Positions 1-7,135 are shown, counted from the first letter of the stretch. The stretch is DNA of 18,751 nucleotides from an uncultured Eggerthellaceae bacterium (GCA_910589135.1 CAJUSL010000008.1:2664-21414), one strand, 5' to 3'. Notes: generated by a model from the sequence alone, not told the origin. Numbers and translations: made by a program.

Positions 1-42
1 GATTTCCGCAATTTTTGTCCACCGCGACGCAGATTTCTGGCA
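1..42. repeat. Partial copy of dispersed repeat (arm of the 9408-9617 element)
   Basis: These bases match the right arm of the inverted-repeat element at 9569-9620. The shared block runs from GATTTCCGCAATTTTTGTCC through a GGCA about 20 bases later, with roughly six differences over 42 positions. The window edge cuts the element, so the opposite arm would lie to the left. This shows that the repeat is a dispersed family and not unique to the 9.4-9.6 kb site. Confidence 0.65.
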
Positions 43-443
43 ATGAAGCGCAAAAAACAGGCGCGACGCCCCCGACACGCCGCCTATGGCCGGCCGTCAT
101 AGGGCCCTAAACCAATCAGCCTAGGCATGTAACCCCCTGCGTCATACCCTCATTCGCCGCGTCACCCTTCAAATCAATACCTTTCGGGGGATGCGCCATG
201 CCCCTGCGCCGCATACATTATTCTTGCTGGAAAAAGCCATCAGGAGCCGAAACCTTTCCTTCGGGGCAACCGTGGCCGACAACCCTCTCGAAAGCAACGC
301 TCCCAGCGCACAGCATCGCGGCACGACTTGGAAAACGGCCGCAAGCACAGGCGCCCGGGCCCCGTCCCCTAGCGAGGGCCCGGGCGCAGCGTTTTACGGA
401 CGCCCCCGTCACACCGCGGAAAATTCCCGCCTGCGACGAAAAA
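43..443. other. Gene-free stretch before the trp leader
   Basis: No reading frame here looks like a real gene. The frames that are open overlap a strong hairpin and a promoter, have no recognisable protein character and lack convincing ribosome binding sites. The stretch contains a short imperfect dyad (CCTATG at 83-88 with CATAGG at 98-103) and the strong GC hairpin listed separately at 351-387. It probably holds the 3' end region of a neighbour outside the window. Confidence 0.5.
351..395 (+). terminator. GC-rich hairpin followed by TTTT, likely terminator
   Basis: GCGCCCGGGCCC (351-362) pairs perfectly with GGGCCCGGGCGC (376-387), a 12-bp stem with a 13-nt loop. AGCGTTTTA follows. The T-tract is short, so termination strength is uncertain. 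It lies about 60 bases before the trp leader promoter and would insulate trpB2 from upstream transcription. Confidence 0.55.
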
Positions 444-448
444 TCGTG

Positions 449-457
449 TGCTATACT
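449..457 (+). promoter_or_regulatory. Extended -10 promoter of the trp leader transcript
   Basis: TGC-TATACT (449-457) matches the extended -10 form TGnTATAAT with one mismatch in the hexamer. No good -35 hexamer is visible, as is usual for extended -10 promoters. Transcription would start near 464, about 20 bases before the leader peptide start. Confidence 0.5.
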
Positions 458-484
458 TCCCGCAACCCATCGAAAGGCATTGGT

Positions 485-556
485 TTGAACATCGCCACTT
501 CCATAGCAGCAAGCATCCCAAGCACGGTCGTGCTTGGCGGAAAGTGGTGGCGTTAA
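485..556 (+). CDS. trpL: Tryptophan leader peptide (attenuator peptide)
   Basis: This is a 23-codon reading frame that starts with TTG at 485 and ends in the codons GGA AAG TGG TGG CGT TAA, that is G-K-W-W-R-stop. A ribosome binding site GAAAGG (472-477) lies 7 bases before the TTG. Tandem Trp codons directly before the stop, followed by competing hairpins and an intrinsic terminator, are the hallmark of ribosome-mediated attenuation of trp genes. An alternative start is GTG at 530, giving an 8-residue peptide, but that codon lies inside the hairpin at 518-537. The peptide itself probably has no other function: ribosome stalling at 545-550 when Trp-tRNA is scarce is the signal. The frame also stays open upstream, but there it crosses the terminator-like hairpin and promoter and is not credible as a longer protein. 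Confidence 0.75.
   Translation: MNIATSIAASIPSTVVLGGKWWR
518..537 (+). promoter_or_regulatory. Leader hairpin (possible pause hairpin)
   Basis: CCAAGCAC (518-525) pairs perfectly with GTGCTTGG (530-537) around a GGTC tetraloop. It sits inside the leader peptide frame just before the Trp codons. It could pause RNA polymerase so that the ribosome catches up, and a translating ribosome would melt it. The role is inferred from position. Confidence 0.5.
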
Positions 557-568
557 AACCAAATACCG

Positions 569-626
569 GACCGGGTTATCGAAACTCATACTCATGCGCA
601 TCTTGAGACCCTCGGTAACGGGGGTC
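569..626 (+). promoter_or_regulatory. Antiterminator helix of the trp attenuator
   Basis: GTTATCGA (575-582) can pair with TCGGTAAC (612-619), eight pairs including one G-U. An outer GACC (569-572) pairs with GGTC (623-626) across a small internal loop. This helix uses the same bases as the terminator stem at 606-627, so the two are mutually exclusive. A ribosome stalled on the Trp codons (545-550) would leave the 5' strand free. One that reaches the stop (554-556) would come close to or cover its 5' end. This is the geometry expected of attenuation. The pairing was found by eye and no folding energy was computed. Confidence 0.6.
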
Positions 627-633
627 TTTTTTT
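606..633 (+). terminator. Attenuator terminator upstream of trpB2
   Basis: AGACCC (606-611) pairs with GGGTCT (622-627), followed by an uninterrupted run of seven T (627-633). It ends about 35 bases before the trpB2 start and lies in the same transcript, so it is positioned to stop transcription before the gene unless the antiterminator forms. Confidence 0.8.
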
Positions 634-668
634 GTGCAGGTATGTTCGGCTGACGAAAGGAGAACATC

Positions 669-2108
669 ATGGCCGAAGGACTGAAGGAAGAAACCAAGCA
701 GGCGGCAACGAAGGACGGGGCGAGCGCTGCGGCGTCGCCGTACCGGCTCTATCTGCGCGAGGACCAGATTCCGAAGCAATGGTACAACCTCCGCGCCGAC
801 ATGCCCGAGCCGCCCGAGCCCATGCGCCTTCCCAACGGCCAGGTTGCCACGTTCGACGACATCTCGCCCGTCTTCTGCGACGAGCTGGTGAAGCAGGAGC
901 TCGACGACGAGACGGCCTATTTCGACATCCCCGAAGGCGTGCAGGAGATGTACAAGGTATACCGCCCGTCGCCCTTGTGCCGCGCCTACAACCTCGAGCG
1001 CTACCTCGACACGCCGGCGAAGATCTACTACAAGTTCGAGGGCAACAACACCTCGGGTTCGCACAAGCTGAACTCGGCGCTGGCGCAGGCTTACTACGCC
1101 AAGCAGCAGGGCCTCGACAAGATCACCACCGAGACGGGCGCCGGGCAGTGGGGCACCGCGCTCGCCGAGGCGGCCGACCACTACGACGTCAACCTGGACG
1201 TGTTCATGGTGAAATGCTCCTACCAGCAGAAGCCGTTCCGTCGCTCCATCATGCGCACGTTCAACGCCACCATCACGCCGTCGCCCTCCGACACCACCGA
1301 AATCGGCCGCAAGATGCTGTCCGAGCACCCCGACTCGACCGGGTCTTTGGGCACCGCCATCTCCGAGGCCGTCGAGCGTGCCATGAACGTGCCCGGCAAC
1401 AAGGGCCGCTACCAGCTGGGCAGCGTGCTCAACCAGGTGGTGCTGCACCAGTCGGTCATCGGGCTCGAAAGCTACACCGCGTTCGAAGAGCTGGGCGAAT
1501 ACCCCGACATCGTCATCGGCTGCGCCGGCGGCGGATCGAACCTGGCAGGGCTCATCGCGCCGTTCATGCGCGAGAAGCTGAAGGGCAACAAGCCCGACAC
1601 GCGCTTCATCGCCGTGGAGCCGGCCAGCTGCCCCAGCTTGACGCGGGGCCGCTATGCCTACGACTATGCCGACACCGGCCAAACGTGCCCGCTGGTGAAG
1701 ATGTACACGCTGGGCAACGGCTTCCTGCCCTCGCCCGACCACGCCGGCGGCCTGCGCTATCACGGCATGAGTCCCGTCGTGTCGAAGCTGAAGCACGACG
1801 GATACCTGGAGGCCATCGCCGTCAAGCAGACCGACGTCTTCGAAGCAGCCGAGGAATTCGCCCGCCTGGAGACCATCCTGCCCGCCCCCGAGAGCGCGCA
1901 CGCCATCCTGGCCGCCATGAACGAGGCGAAGAAGTGCGCCGAAACCGGCGAGGAGAAGACGATCCTGTTCGGCCTGACCGGCACCGGATACTTCGACATG
2001 TACGCCTACGACGCGCACCGCAACGGCGAAATGGTCGACCACGTGCCTTCCGACGAGGAGCTGGAAGTGGGCTTCGCCAGCATTCCCAGCATTCCCGGCA
2101 TTCAGTAA
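669..2108 (+). CDS. trpB: Tryptophan synthase beta chain, TrpB2 type (PLP-dependent)
   Basis: This 479-residue fold-type II PLP enzyme belongs to the TrpB2-like branch, which is longer than classical TrpB (about 400 residues). The Schiff-base lysine is K133 in NTSGSHKLNSA. ETGAGQWG (155-162) follows, and CAGGGSN (285-291) is the phosphate-binding loop. LTGTGYFDM (436-444) lies near the cofactor end. The family condenses indole with L-serine to give L-tryptophan. TrpB2 proteins often act without a tightly bound TrpA, and some may salvage free indole. The start ATG is well placed behind AAAGGAG (656-662). No trpA or other trp gene is in the window. The attenuator upstream, read by ribosomes on Trp codons, supports a true role in tryptophan supply. 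Other PLP beta-replacement activities remain possible. Confidence 0.9.
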   Translation: MAEGLKEETKQAATKDGASAAASPYRLYLREDQIPKQWYNLRADMPEPPEPMRLPNGQVATFDDISPVFCDELVKQELDDETAYFDIPEGVQEMYKVYRPSPLCRAYNLERYLDTPAKIYYKFEGNNTSGSHKLNSALAQAYYAKQQGLDKITTETGAGQWGTALAEAADHYDVNLDVFMVKCSYQQKPFRRSIMRTFNATITPSPSDTTEIGRKMLSEHPDSTGSLGTAISEAVERAMNVPGNKGRYQLGSVLNQVVLHQSVIGLESYTAFEELGEYPDIVIGCAGGGSNLAGLIAPFMREKLKGNKPDTRFIAVEPASCPSLTRGRYAYDYADTGQTCPLVKMYTLGNGFLPSPDHAGGLRYHGMSPVVSKLKHDGYLEAIAVKQTDVFEAAEEFARLETILPAPESAHAILAAMNEAKKCAETGEEKTILFGLTGTGYFDMYAYDAHRNGEMVDHVPSDEELEVGFASIPSIPGIQ

Positions 2109-2112
2109 AAAC

Positions 2113-2152
2113 ATGCAAGGCGTGCCATTGGAACGCATCCGATGGCACGCCT
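2113..2152 (-). terminator. Terminator of the sensor kinase gene, possibly bidirectional
   Basis: AGGCGTGCCAT (2118-2128) pairs perfectly with ATGGCACGCCT (2142-2152), an 11-bp stem. The loop itself holds a small GGA/TCC stem. On the minus strand the hairpin is followed within a few bases by TTTTT, which overlaps the end of trpB2. It therefore best serves the minus-strand kinase gene. On the plus strand no T-run follows, though the hairpin lies just after the trpB2 stop. Confidence 0.7.
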
Positions 2153-2232
2153 CAAACACCGGGTCGCAGTCGGGGCGCTCGCCTTTGGCGCGTGCCGAAA
2201 GCGAACGTCTCGACGCGCCCCCGTCGTTGCGC

Positions 2233-3885
2233 CTACATCACCGAATCCATCGCGGCATTTAGCGTCTCGATGTCAACGGGCTTGGGAACGTGCTCGTTCA
2301 TGCCGCAGTTGAACGAACGCTTGCGGTCCTCGGGAAAGGCGTCCGACGTCACGGCGATGATGGGGATCGACGCCAAGCGCTCGTCCTCGAGCGCGCGAAT
2401 GCGCATCGTGGCCTCGTAGCCGTTCAGCACGGGCATCTGGATGTCCATCAGCACCACGTCGAAGTCGCCCGGCTTGCTGGCCGCCACGGCATCGACCGCC
2501 TCCTGTCCGTTCGTCACCGACGTGACCGTATGGCCGCCGTCCTCCAGCAGGCACGTGATGATTTCGCGGTTGAGCGCGTTGTCTTCCACCACCAGCACCT
2601 TGTGCCGCCCCGGCCCGCTCTTTGGTCGCCGCTTCGCCGCGGGCGCATGACGCGCCAGCTTCACGGCGAACGTCACCTTGACGGTGGTGCCTTCGCCTTC
2701 CTTGCTGGCCACGTCGATGCTGCCCGACAGCATGTCGACGACGTACTTGACGATGGTGAGTTCCAGACCCGTCCCGATGATGCCCGTGTCGGTGCTGTTG
2801 CCGCTGCGCTCGAACGGCTCGTACATGCGCTTCAGGAAGGCGGACGACATGCCAACGCCCGAATCGGACAGCAGGATCTTGATGTTCGCGCGCTTGAACG
2901 ACGCGTCGTCGGTCTCTTCCACCAACAGGCGCACGATGTCGCCCTGCGAGGTGTACTTGAAGGCGTTGTCCAGAAGCTGCGTCAGCATCTGGACGATGCA
3001 ATGCACGTCGGTGAGGACCATCGACCCTTCCGGCACGCGCACGTCCACCGCAAGGTCCTTGCCTTCCACGCGCGCCCGCTGCAAGAAGGTCGCGCCGACA
3101 GGCGTCACGATGTCGCGAAGACTGCACTCCTCCTCGACCAGCTGCGAATTGCCGGACTCCAGCCGGCTCACCTCCAGCGTCTCCGACACGACTTCCAGAA
3201 GCTGGTCGCTCGCCTCCACGATGTGCTGGGAGTATTCCCTGACCTGGTCGGCCTCGCGCGCGTGACCCAGAAGCATGTGCGAATAGCCCGTAACCGCGTT
3301 CAGCAGCGTGCGGATGTTGTGGCTCATGCTGTTGAGGAACGTCGCCTTGGCGATGTTCGCGACGTTCGCCTGCTGCAGGGCGTTGCGAAGCATCTCCTTG
3401 TGCTCGATCTCGCGCTCGTAGGCCTCGGCGATCTGCTTGTTCGCGCGTTCGAGCTGCTGCATGCGCTCGCGCAGCCGCTCGGTCGCGTCGTTGATGAACA
3501 CGTAGAAGTAGTCGCCCGACTCGGTTGACACGAAATGCCCGTAGTCCTGAATCCAGCGCACGGACCCGTCGCGCGTGTTGATGCGGTACTCCACGTAGTC
3601 CATCTTGTGCCGGTCGGCGTCGATCTGGCGCTTGATGGACGCCTCGATGCCGTCGAGGTCGTCAGGGTGCACCATTCCGGGGAACGTGAAGCCCGTCAGC
3701 TGCTTGAACTGGTCCAGGGTGTCACAGCCGAAAATACGCAAACATGCCTCGTTGGCGTACACGAGCCGCTCGTCGCCGTCGGCGCGGTACACGAAGAAGC
3801 CGCCCGGCATCTCCTGGAGGAGGCTGCGGGCATCGATGCGCATCTCGTCGAAGAGGCCGTCCTCGCCTGTTTCCATGCTGTTCAT
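2233..3885 (-). CDS. Cytoplasmic PAS hybrid sensor histidine kinase with receiver domain
   Basis: The protein has 550 residues and no membrane segment. Domains in order: PAS/PAC (about 22-135), a helical coiled-coil linker (136-180), HisKA with the phospho-acceptor H189, HATPase_c (about 285-410), and a C-terminal receiver (428-550). The receiver is intact: acidic pair E434/D435, acceptor D481 in LMDIQMP, T513 and K535. The kinase core is unusual. The H-box reads SHNIRTLL, with Asn where an acidic residue normally follows the histidine and Leu where Pro is normal. The G2 box reads GTGLEL, where GTGLGL is usual. The N-box (DNAFKYT, 305-311) and G1 box (DSGVGM, 341-346) look normal. The gene starts 10 bases after the lysS stop with only a weak ribosome binding site, so translation is probably coupled to lysS. 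The ligand and output partner are unknown. Confidence 0.85.
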   Translation of the reverse strand: MNSMETGEDGLFDEMRIDARSLLQEMPGGFFVYRADGDERLVYANEACLRIFGCDTLDQFKQLTGFTFPGMVHPDDLDGIEASIKRQIDADRHKMDYVEYRINTRDGSVRWIQDYGHFVSTESGDYFYVFINDATERLRERMQQLERANKQIAEAYEREIEHKEMLRNALQQANVANIAKATFLNSMSHNIRTLLNAVTGYSHMLLGHAREADQVREYSQHIVEASDQLLEVVSETLEVSRLESGNSQLVEEECSLRDIVTPVGATFLQRARVEGKDLAVDVRVPEGSMVLTDVHCIVQMLTQLLDNAFKYTSQGDIVRLLVEETDDASFKRANIKILLSDSGVGMSSAFLKRMYEPFERSGNSTDTGIIGTGLELTIVKYVVDMLSGSIDVASKEGEGTTVKVTFAVKLARHAPAAKRRPKSGPGRHKVLVVEDNALNREIITCLLEDGGHTVTSVTNGQEAVDAVAASKPGDFDVVLMDIQMPVLNGYEATMRIRALEDERLASIPIIAVTSDAFPEDRKRSFNCGMNEHVPKPVDIETLNAAMDSVM

Positions 3886-3895
3886 GCGGGCGCGC

Positions 3896-5857
3896 CTAGT
3901 ACAGCTTCGCGCCCGCCGGGATGCGGTCGTCCACCATGAGCAGGTTCAGCGCCTCCTCGGGCTCGCCGCCCTCGCCTGCCTCTTCGTGCACCGCGCTGAT
4001 GATCATGCCGCACGAGTCGATGCCCATCATCTTGCGTGGCGGCAGGTTGGTGATGGCGATGAGCGTCTTGCCGACGAGCTGCTCGGGCTCGTAGTAGGCG
4101 TGAATGCCCGACAGGATGGTGCGCTCGGCGCCCGTGCCGTCGTCCAGCGTGAACTTCAGCAGCTTCTTCGACTTGGGAACGGCCTCGCACGCCAGCACCT
4201 TCACGGCGCGGAAGTCGGACTTGCTGAACGTGTCGAAGTCCACCTCGTCTTCGAACAGCGGCTCGACGACCACCTTCGAGAAGTCGATGGGCGCAGCAGC
4301 CTCGCCGTTGGCGGAAGCCGTCGCCGGCGCAGCCGCTGCAGCCGCCTTGCCGCCCGCAGGCGCCTCCTCCCTCATGTGGGGGAACAGCAGCACGTCGCGG
4401 ATGGACTCGCTGTCGGTAAGCAGCATGACCATGCGGTCTATGCCGATCCCTACACCGCCTGCCGGCGGCATGCCGTACTCAAGCGCGCGGATGTAGTCGG
4501 CGTCGTATCCCATGGCCTCATCGTCGCCCAGGTCCTTCGCAGCCACCTGGGCCATGAAGCGCTCGGCCTGGTCGACGGGGTCGTTCAGCTCGGTGAAGGC
4601 GTTGGCGTACTCATGTCCGCAAATGAACAGCTCGAAGCGCTCGGTGAGCTCGGGGTTGTCGGCCTTCTTCTTGGCCAGCGGGCTCACTTCCAGCGGATGG
4701 TCGATCACGAAGGTGGGCTGGATGAGCTTGGCCTCGGCCACCGCCTCGAAGATCTCGGCGATCAGCTTGCCCTTGCCCCAGGCCGAGTCGGCATGGCCGC
4801 CGTTGCGCTCGAGGATGCCCACCAGCTCGTCGCGCGTGCGCGAGAAGTCGACGGGCTCGCCCGCGCCCTCCGTGGCCAGCTCGATCATGGACGCCGTGCG
4901 CCACTCGCCCGACAGGTCGACCAGGTTGCCCTGGTATTCCACCTGCAGCGCGCCACACGCCGCCTGCGCCGCCGCCTGGAAGCAGCCGCGCGTGAGGCGC
5001 ATCATGCCCTCCAGGTCGCTGAACGCCTCGTAGGCCTCCATGGTGGTGAACTCGGGGTTGTGCGTGCGGTCCATGCCTTCGTTGCGGAACTGGCGCCCCA
5101 GCTCGAACACCTTCTCGAAGCCGCCGACCAGCAGGCGCTTGAGCGGCAGCTCGGTGGCGATGCGCAGGAAGTAGTCGCGGTCGAGCGCGTTGAAGTGCGT
5201 GACGAAGGGACGCGCGTTCGCACCGCCCAGGATGCCGTTCAAAAACGGCGTCTCCACTTCCATGAAGCCCTGCTCTTCCATGTACGACCGGATGGCCGAC
5301 ACGATGGCCGAGCGCTTCATGAACGTGTCGCGCACCTCGGGGTTCACGACCATGTCGACGTAGCGCTGGCGGTAGCGCGTCTCCTTGTCGGTGAGGCCGT
5401 GGAACTTCTCGGGAAGCGGGCGCAGGGACTTCGACAGCAGCTCGAAGGAATCGACCGCGACGGACAGCTGCCCGCGGCGCGTGCGCATGACGGCGCCGTA
5501 CACGCCCAGCCAGTCACCCACGTCGATGCCCTTGACCTCCTCGAAGGCCCCCTCGCCCAGCGCGTTGATGCGGCAGAACAGCTGGATGGTCCCCGTCGGG
5601 TCCATGAGCTCGAGGAACGCGATCTTGCCCTGCACGCGGCGCGCCATCACGCGGCCCGCGAGCATCACTTCGTCCTCGGTGGTCTCGCCGTCGGCAAGCG
5701 AGCCGTACTCTTCCTCGAGGTCGGCCACGAAGTCGCTGCGCTTGAACGCATGGCCGTACGGGTCGCGGCCGTCGTCGATCATCGCCTGGCGCTTCGCCTT
5801 GCGGACCTCGATCGGGTCGTCCTCGATCGCCTGCGTTTCTGTCATCTCTTCAGCCAT
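3896..5857 (-). CDS. lysS: Lysyl-tRNA synthetase with C-terminal tRNA-binding domain
   Basis: This class II aminoacyl-tRNA synthetase charges tRNA-Lys with lysine. Of its 653 residues, about 65-145 form the OB-fold anticodon-binding domain. Motif 2 is FRNEGMDRTHNPEFT (257-271) and motif 3 is GVGIGIDRMVML (468-479). The catalytic part ends near 495, where ordinary bacterial LysRS stops. An Ala-rich linker (about 497-523) then leads to an extra domain (about 541-653) that resembles the Trbp111/EMAP-II-like tRNA-binding OB fold found at the C-terminus of many MetRS enzymes. The chosen ATG at 5857 lies behind a strong AGGAG (5868-5864); an in-frame TTG at 5872 overlaps that site and is rejected. 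The gene is between greA (69 bases upstream) and the sensor kinase (10 bases downstream), all on the same strand. Confidence 0.95.
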   Translation of the reverse strand: MAEEMTETQAIEDDPIEVRKAKRQAMIDDGRDPYGHAFKRSDFVADLEEEYGSLADGETTEDEVMLAGRVMARRVQGKIAFLELMDPTGTIQLFCRINALGEGAFEEVKGIDVGDWLGVYGAVMRTRRGQLSVAVDSFELLSKSLRPLPEKFHGLTDKETRYRQRYVDMVVNPEVRDTFMKRSAIVSAIRSYMEEQGFMEVETPFLNGILGGANARPFVTHFNALDRDYFLRIATELPLKRLLVGGFEKVFELGRQFRNEGMDRTHNPEFTTMEAYEAFSDLEGMMRLTRGCFQAAAQAACGALQVEYQGNLVDLSGEWRTASMIELATEGAGEPVDFSRTRDELVGILERNGGHADSAWGKGKLIAEIFEAVAEAKLIQPTFVIDHPLEVSPLAKKKADNPELTERFELFICGHEYANAFTELNDPVDQAERFMAQVAAKDLGDDEAMGYDADYIRALEYGMPPAGGVGIGIDRMVMLLTDSESIRDVLLFPHMREEAPAGGKAAAAAAPATASANGEAAAPIDFSKVVVEPLFEDEVDFDTFSKSDFRAVKVLACEAVPKSKKLLKFTLDDGTGAERTILSGIHAYYEPEQLVGKTLIAITNLPPRKMMGIDSCGMIISAVHEEAGEGGEPEEALNLLMVDDRIPAGAKLY

Positions 5858-5870
5858 TGCCTCTCCTCGC

Positions 5871-5896
5871 AAAACGGGCGGACATAAAGCCCGCCC
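5871..5896 (-). terminator. Weak terminator or leader hairpin between greA and lysS
   Basis: Read on the minus strand, GGGCGG and CCGCCC (5891-5896 with 5876-5881) form a 6-bp GC stem followed by GTTTT. It lies after the greA stop and immediately before the lysS ribosome binding site. It may partly terminate greA transcripts or modulate lysS expression. The T-tract is short. Confidence 0.4.
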
Positions 5897-5926
5897 CTTG
5901 GTGTCAATTCGCTATGCAGTCAAACC

Positions 5927-6397
5927 CTAGTGCTCGATCTTCAGGACCTCGAGCGGAATCTCACGGCCCGTGGGCCCGATCGCCGTGGTCTTGTCGCCCT
6001 TCTTGCAGCCAAGCAGCGCCGCACCCACCGGCGACTCGTTGGACACCTTGCCCGCCGCCACGTCGCTTTCGGCGCCGCCCACGATGGTCAGCACGCGCTC
6101 CTTGCCGCCCATGTTGACGGTGACGGTGGAGCCGACGTTGACCTTGGAGGAACGCTTCGGCGCCTTCACGACGGTGGCCTCGCTGAGGATGTGGTTGATC
6201 TCGGCGATGCGGCCCTCCATCATGGCCTGCTCGTTCTTGGCGTCGTCGTATTCCGAGTTCTCGGAGATGTCGCCGAACTCGCGCGCGACGCGGATGCGCT
6301 CGCCGATTTCGGCGCGCTTCTCGGTTTCGAGGAAATGCAGCTCCTCCTCGAGCTTCTGGCGGCCTTCGGGGGTCAGGATGTAGTTGCTGTCTGCCAT
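5927..6397 (-). CDS. greA: Transcription elongation factor GreA
   Basis: GreA enters the secondary channel of backtracked RNA polymerase and stimulates cleavage of the 3' end of the nascent RNA. The protein has the standard length of 156 residues. Its N-terminal coiled coil (about 12-75) carries the acidic tip FGDISENSEYDDAK, with D43 and E46 as the catalytic acidic residues. The C-terminal part (about 80-156) is the FKBP-like globular domain ending in PLEVLKI. The only clear ribosome binding site, AAGGGA, lies 12 bases before the ATG, which is rather far. Upstream at 6425-6451 is a hairpin in the tatA-greA gap. Confidence 0.95.
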   Translation of the reverse strand: MADSNYILTPEGRQKLEEELHFLETEKRAEIGERIRVAREFGDISENSEYDDAKNEQAMMEGRIAEINHILSEATVVKAPKRSSKVNVGSTVTVNMGGKERVLTIVGGAESDVAAGKVSNESPVGAALLGCKKGDKTTAIGPTGREIPLEVLKIEH

Positions 6398-6424
6398 GCT
6401 TTGCTTGATTCCCTTCTAACGCAC

Positions 6425-6451
6425 AAGCACGCCTGGCTGGCAAGCGTGCTT
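6425..6451 (-). promoter_or_regulatory. Hairpin in the greA leader region
   Basis: AAGCACGC (6425-6432) pairs perfectly with GCGTGCTT (6444-6451), an 8-bp stem with an 11-nt loop. No T-run follows on either strand, so it is probably not a simple terminator. It sits about 30 bases before greA, in the tatA-greA gap. Confidence 0.35.
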
Positions 6452-6515
6452 AAGGTGTCGTCCGTTGCATGCGCCGCGAGCGAGGTTGGCCGCGACGTAT
6501 GGCGCCCTTGCGAGG

Positions 6516-6815
6516 CTATTCCGCCTTCTTCTTGACCACGACCTTCTTGACGGCCTTCTTCGGCTGCTCCGCTGCGGGGGCGTCGTCAACCGGGATGGAG
6601 CCCTCTTCGATGATGGTCTCGACGGTCTCGATGGTCTCCTCGTTGTCGGAAGCGTCGCCGACTTCCTTCTTGCCGGCGTCCATGCCGTCGCGCAGGCCCT
6701 TGACGGTCTTGCCGAGAGCCGACCCGAGCTTGGGAAGGTTCTTGGGGCCGAAGATGAGCAGCACCACGACGAGGATGATAAGGAGCTCGGGGACGCCCAG
6801 TCCGAGAATTTTCAT
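6516..6815 (-). CDS. tatA: Sec-independent translocase subunit TatA
   Basis: TatA forms the pore-like assembly of the twin-arginine pathway, which exports folded proteins across the cytoplasmic membrane. The 99-residue protein has one N-terminal membrane helix (about 6-21, PELLIILVVVLLIFG), the conserved F-G-P hinge (22-24), an amphipathic helix (about 25-45) and a charged acidic-then-basic tail ending in a lysine-rich stretch. ATG at 6815 gives the usual MKILGLG-type start. A GTG four codons upstream is possible but less typical. No tatC is in the window. TatA/E and TatB are hard to separate by sequence alone, but the glycine pattern and short length favour TatA. Confidence 0.88.
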   Translation of the reverse strand: MKILGLGVPELLIILVVVLLIFGPKNLPKLGSALGKTVKGLRDGMDAGKKEVGDASDNEETIETVETIIEEGSIPVDDAPAAEQPKKAVKKVVVKKKAE

Positions 6816-6949
6816 CTGACACACCAACTTTCGTAGAAATTTACGCGCACAAGGGTATCACAACATGCCTGCGAATGCCCTGTTCCGCACAAAAAAGCCA
6901 GCCGCAAGGGCCCACGTCGGGGACCGTTCGCCGCTATCTGCCCGCATGC

Positions 6950-6981
6950 AAAAAAGGCCAGAGGGAAAACCCTCTGGCCTT
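6950..6981 (-). terminator. Intrinsic terminator of the tRNA-Pro gene
   Basis: AAGGCCAGAGGG (6954-6965) pairs perfectly with CCCTCTGGCCTT (6970-6981) around a 4-base loop. On the minus strand the stem runs into TTTTTT (6955-6950). It lies 10 bases beyond the 3' end of the minus-strand tRNA, and is a textbook Rho-independent terminator. Confidence 0.9.
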
Positions 6982-6991
6982 GCGTTTCAGA

Positions 6992-7068
<77 letters not shown>

Positions 7069-7086
7069 ACATGAACAGCGCTGCCA

Positions 7087-7092
7087 ATAATA
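7087..7092 (-). promoter_or_regulatory. Candidate -10 box of the tRNA-Pro promoter
   Basis: TATTAT on the minus strand, in an AT-rich island, lies about 19 bases before the tRNA 5' end. No convincing -35 box is seen at 16-18 bases spacing. Confidence 0.35.
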
Positions 7093-7135
7093 ACATAGAC
7101 GCCCGTCGGCAGCCAGACATTTCGAAAAGCTACAC

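Noticed and set aside
191..556. A 121-residue frame ending in K-W-W-R as a real protein
   Set aside because: Its first part crosses the GC hairpin and the extended -10 promoter and has no protein-like character. Only its last 23 codons, with their own ribosome binding site, make sense as a leader peptide.
535..635. T-box riboswitch before trpB2
   Set aside because: AAAGTGGTGGCG resembles the start of the T-box core, but the ACCGCG half is missing and there is no Stem I region. The Trp codons in frame with a stop explain the sequence better.
576..2159. Long minus-strand frame opposite trpB2
   Set aside because: It is a codon-bias shadow in GC-rich DNA, with Val/Gly/Arg-rich sequence and no domain. 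The plus strand clearly encodes TrpB2.
5858..5872. TTG at 5872 as the lysS start
   Set aside because: The codons between 5872 and 5857 are themselves the ribosome binding site for ATG 5857.
3605..5887. A 760-residue plus-strand frame opposite lysS
   Set aside because: It has low-complexity His/Arg/Leu-rich sequence typical of antisense shadows, while lysS on the other strand has all class II motifs.
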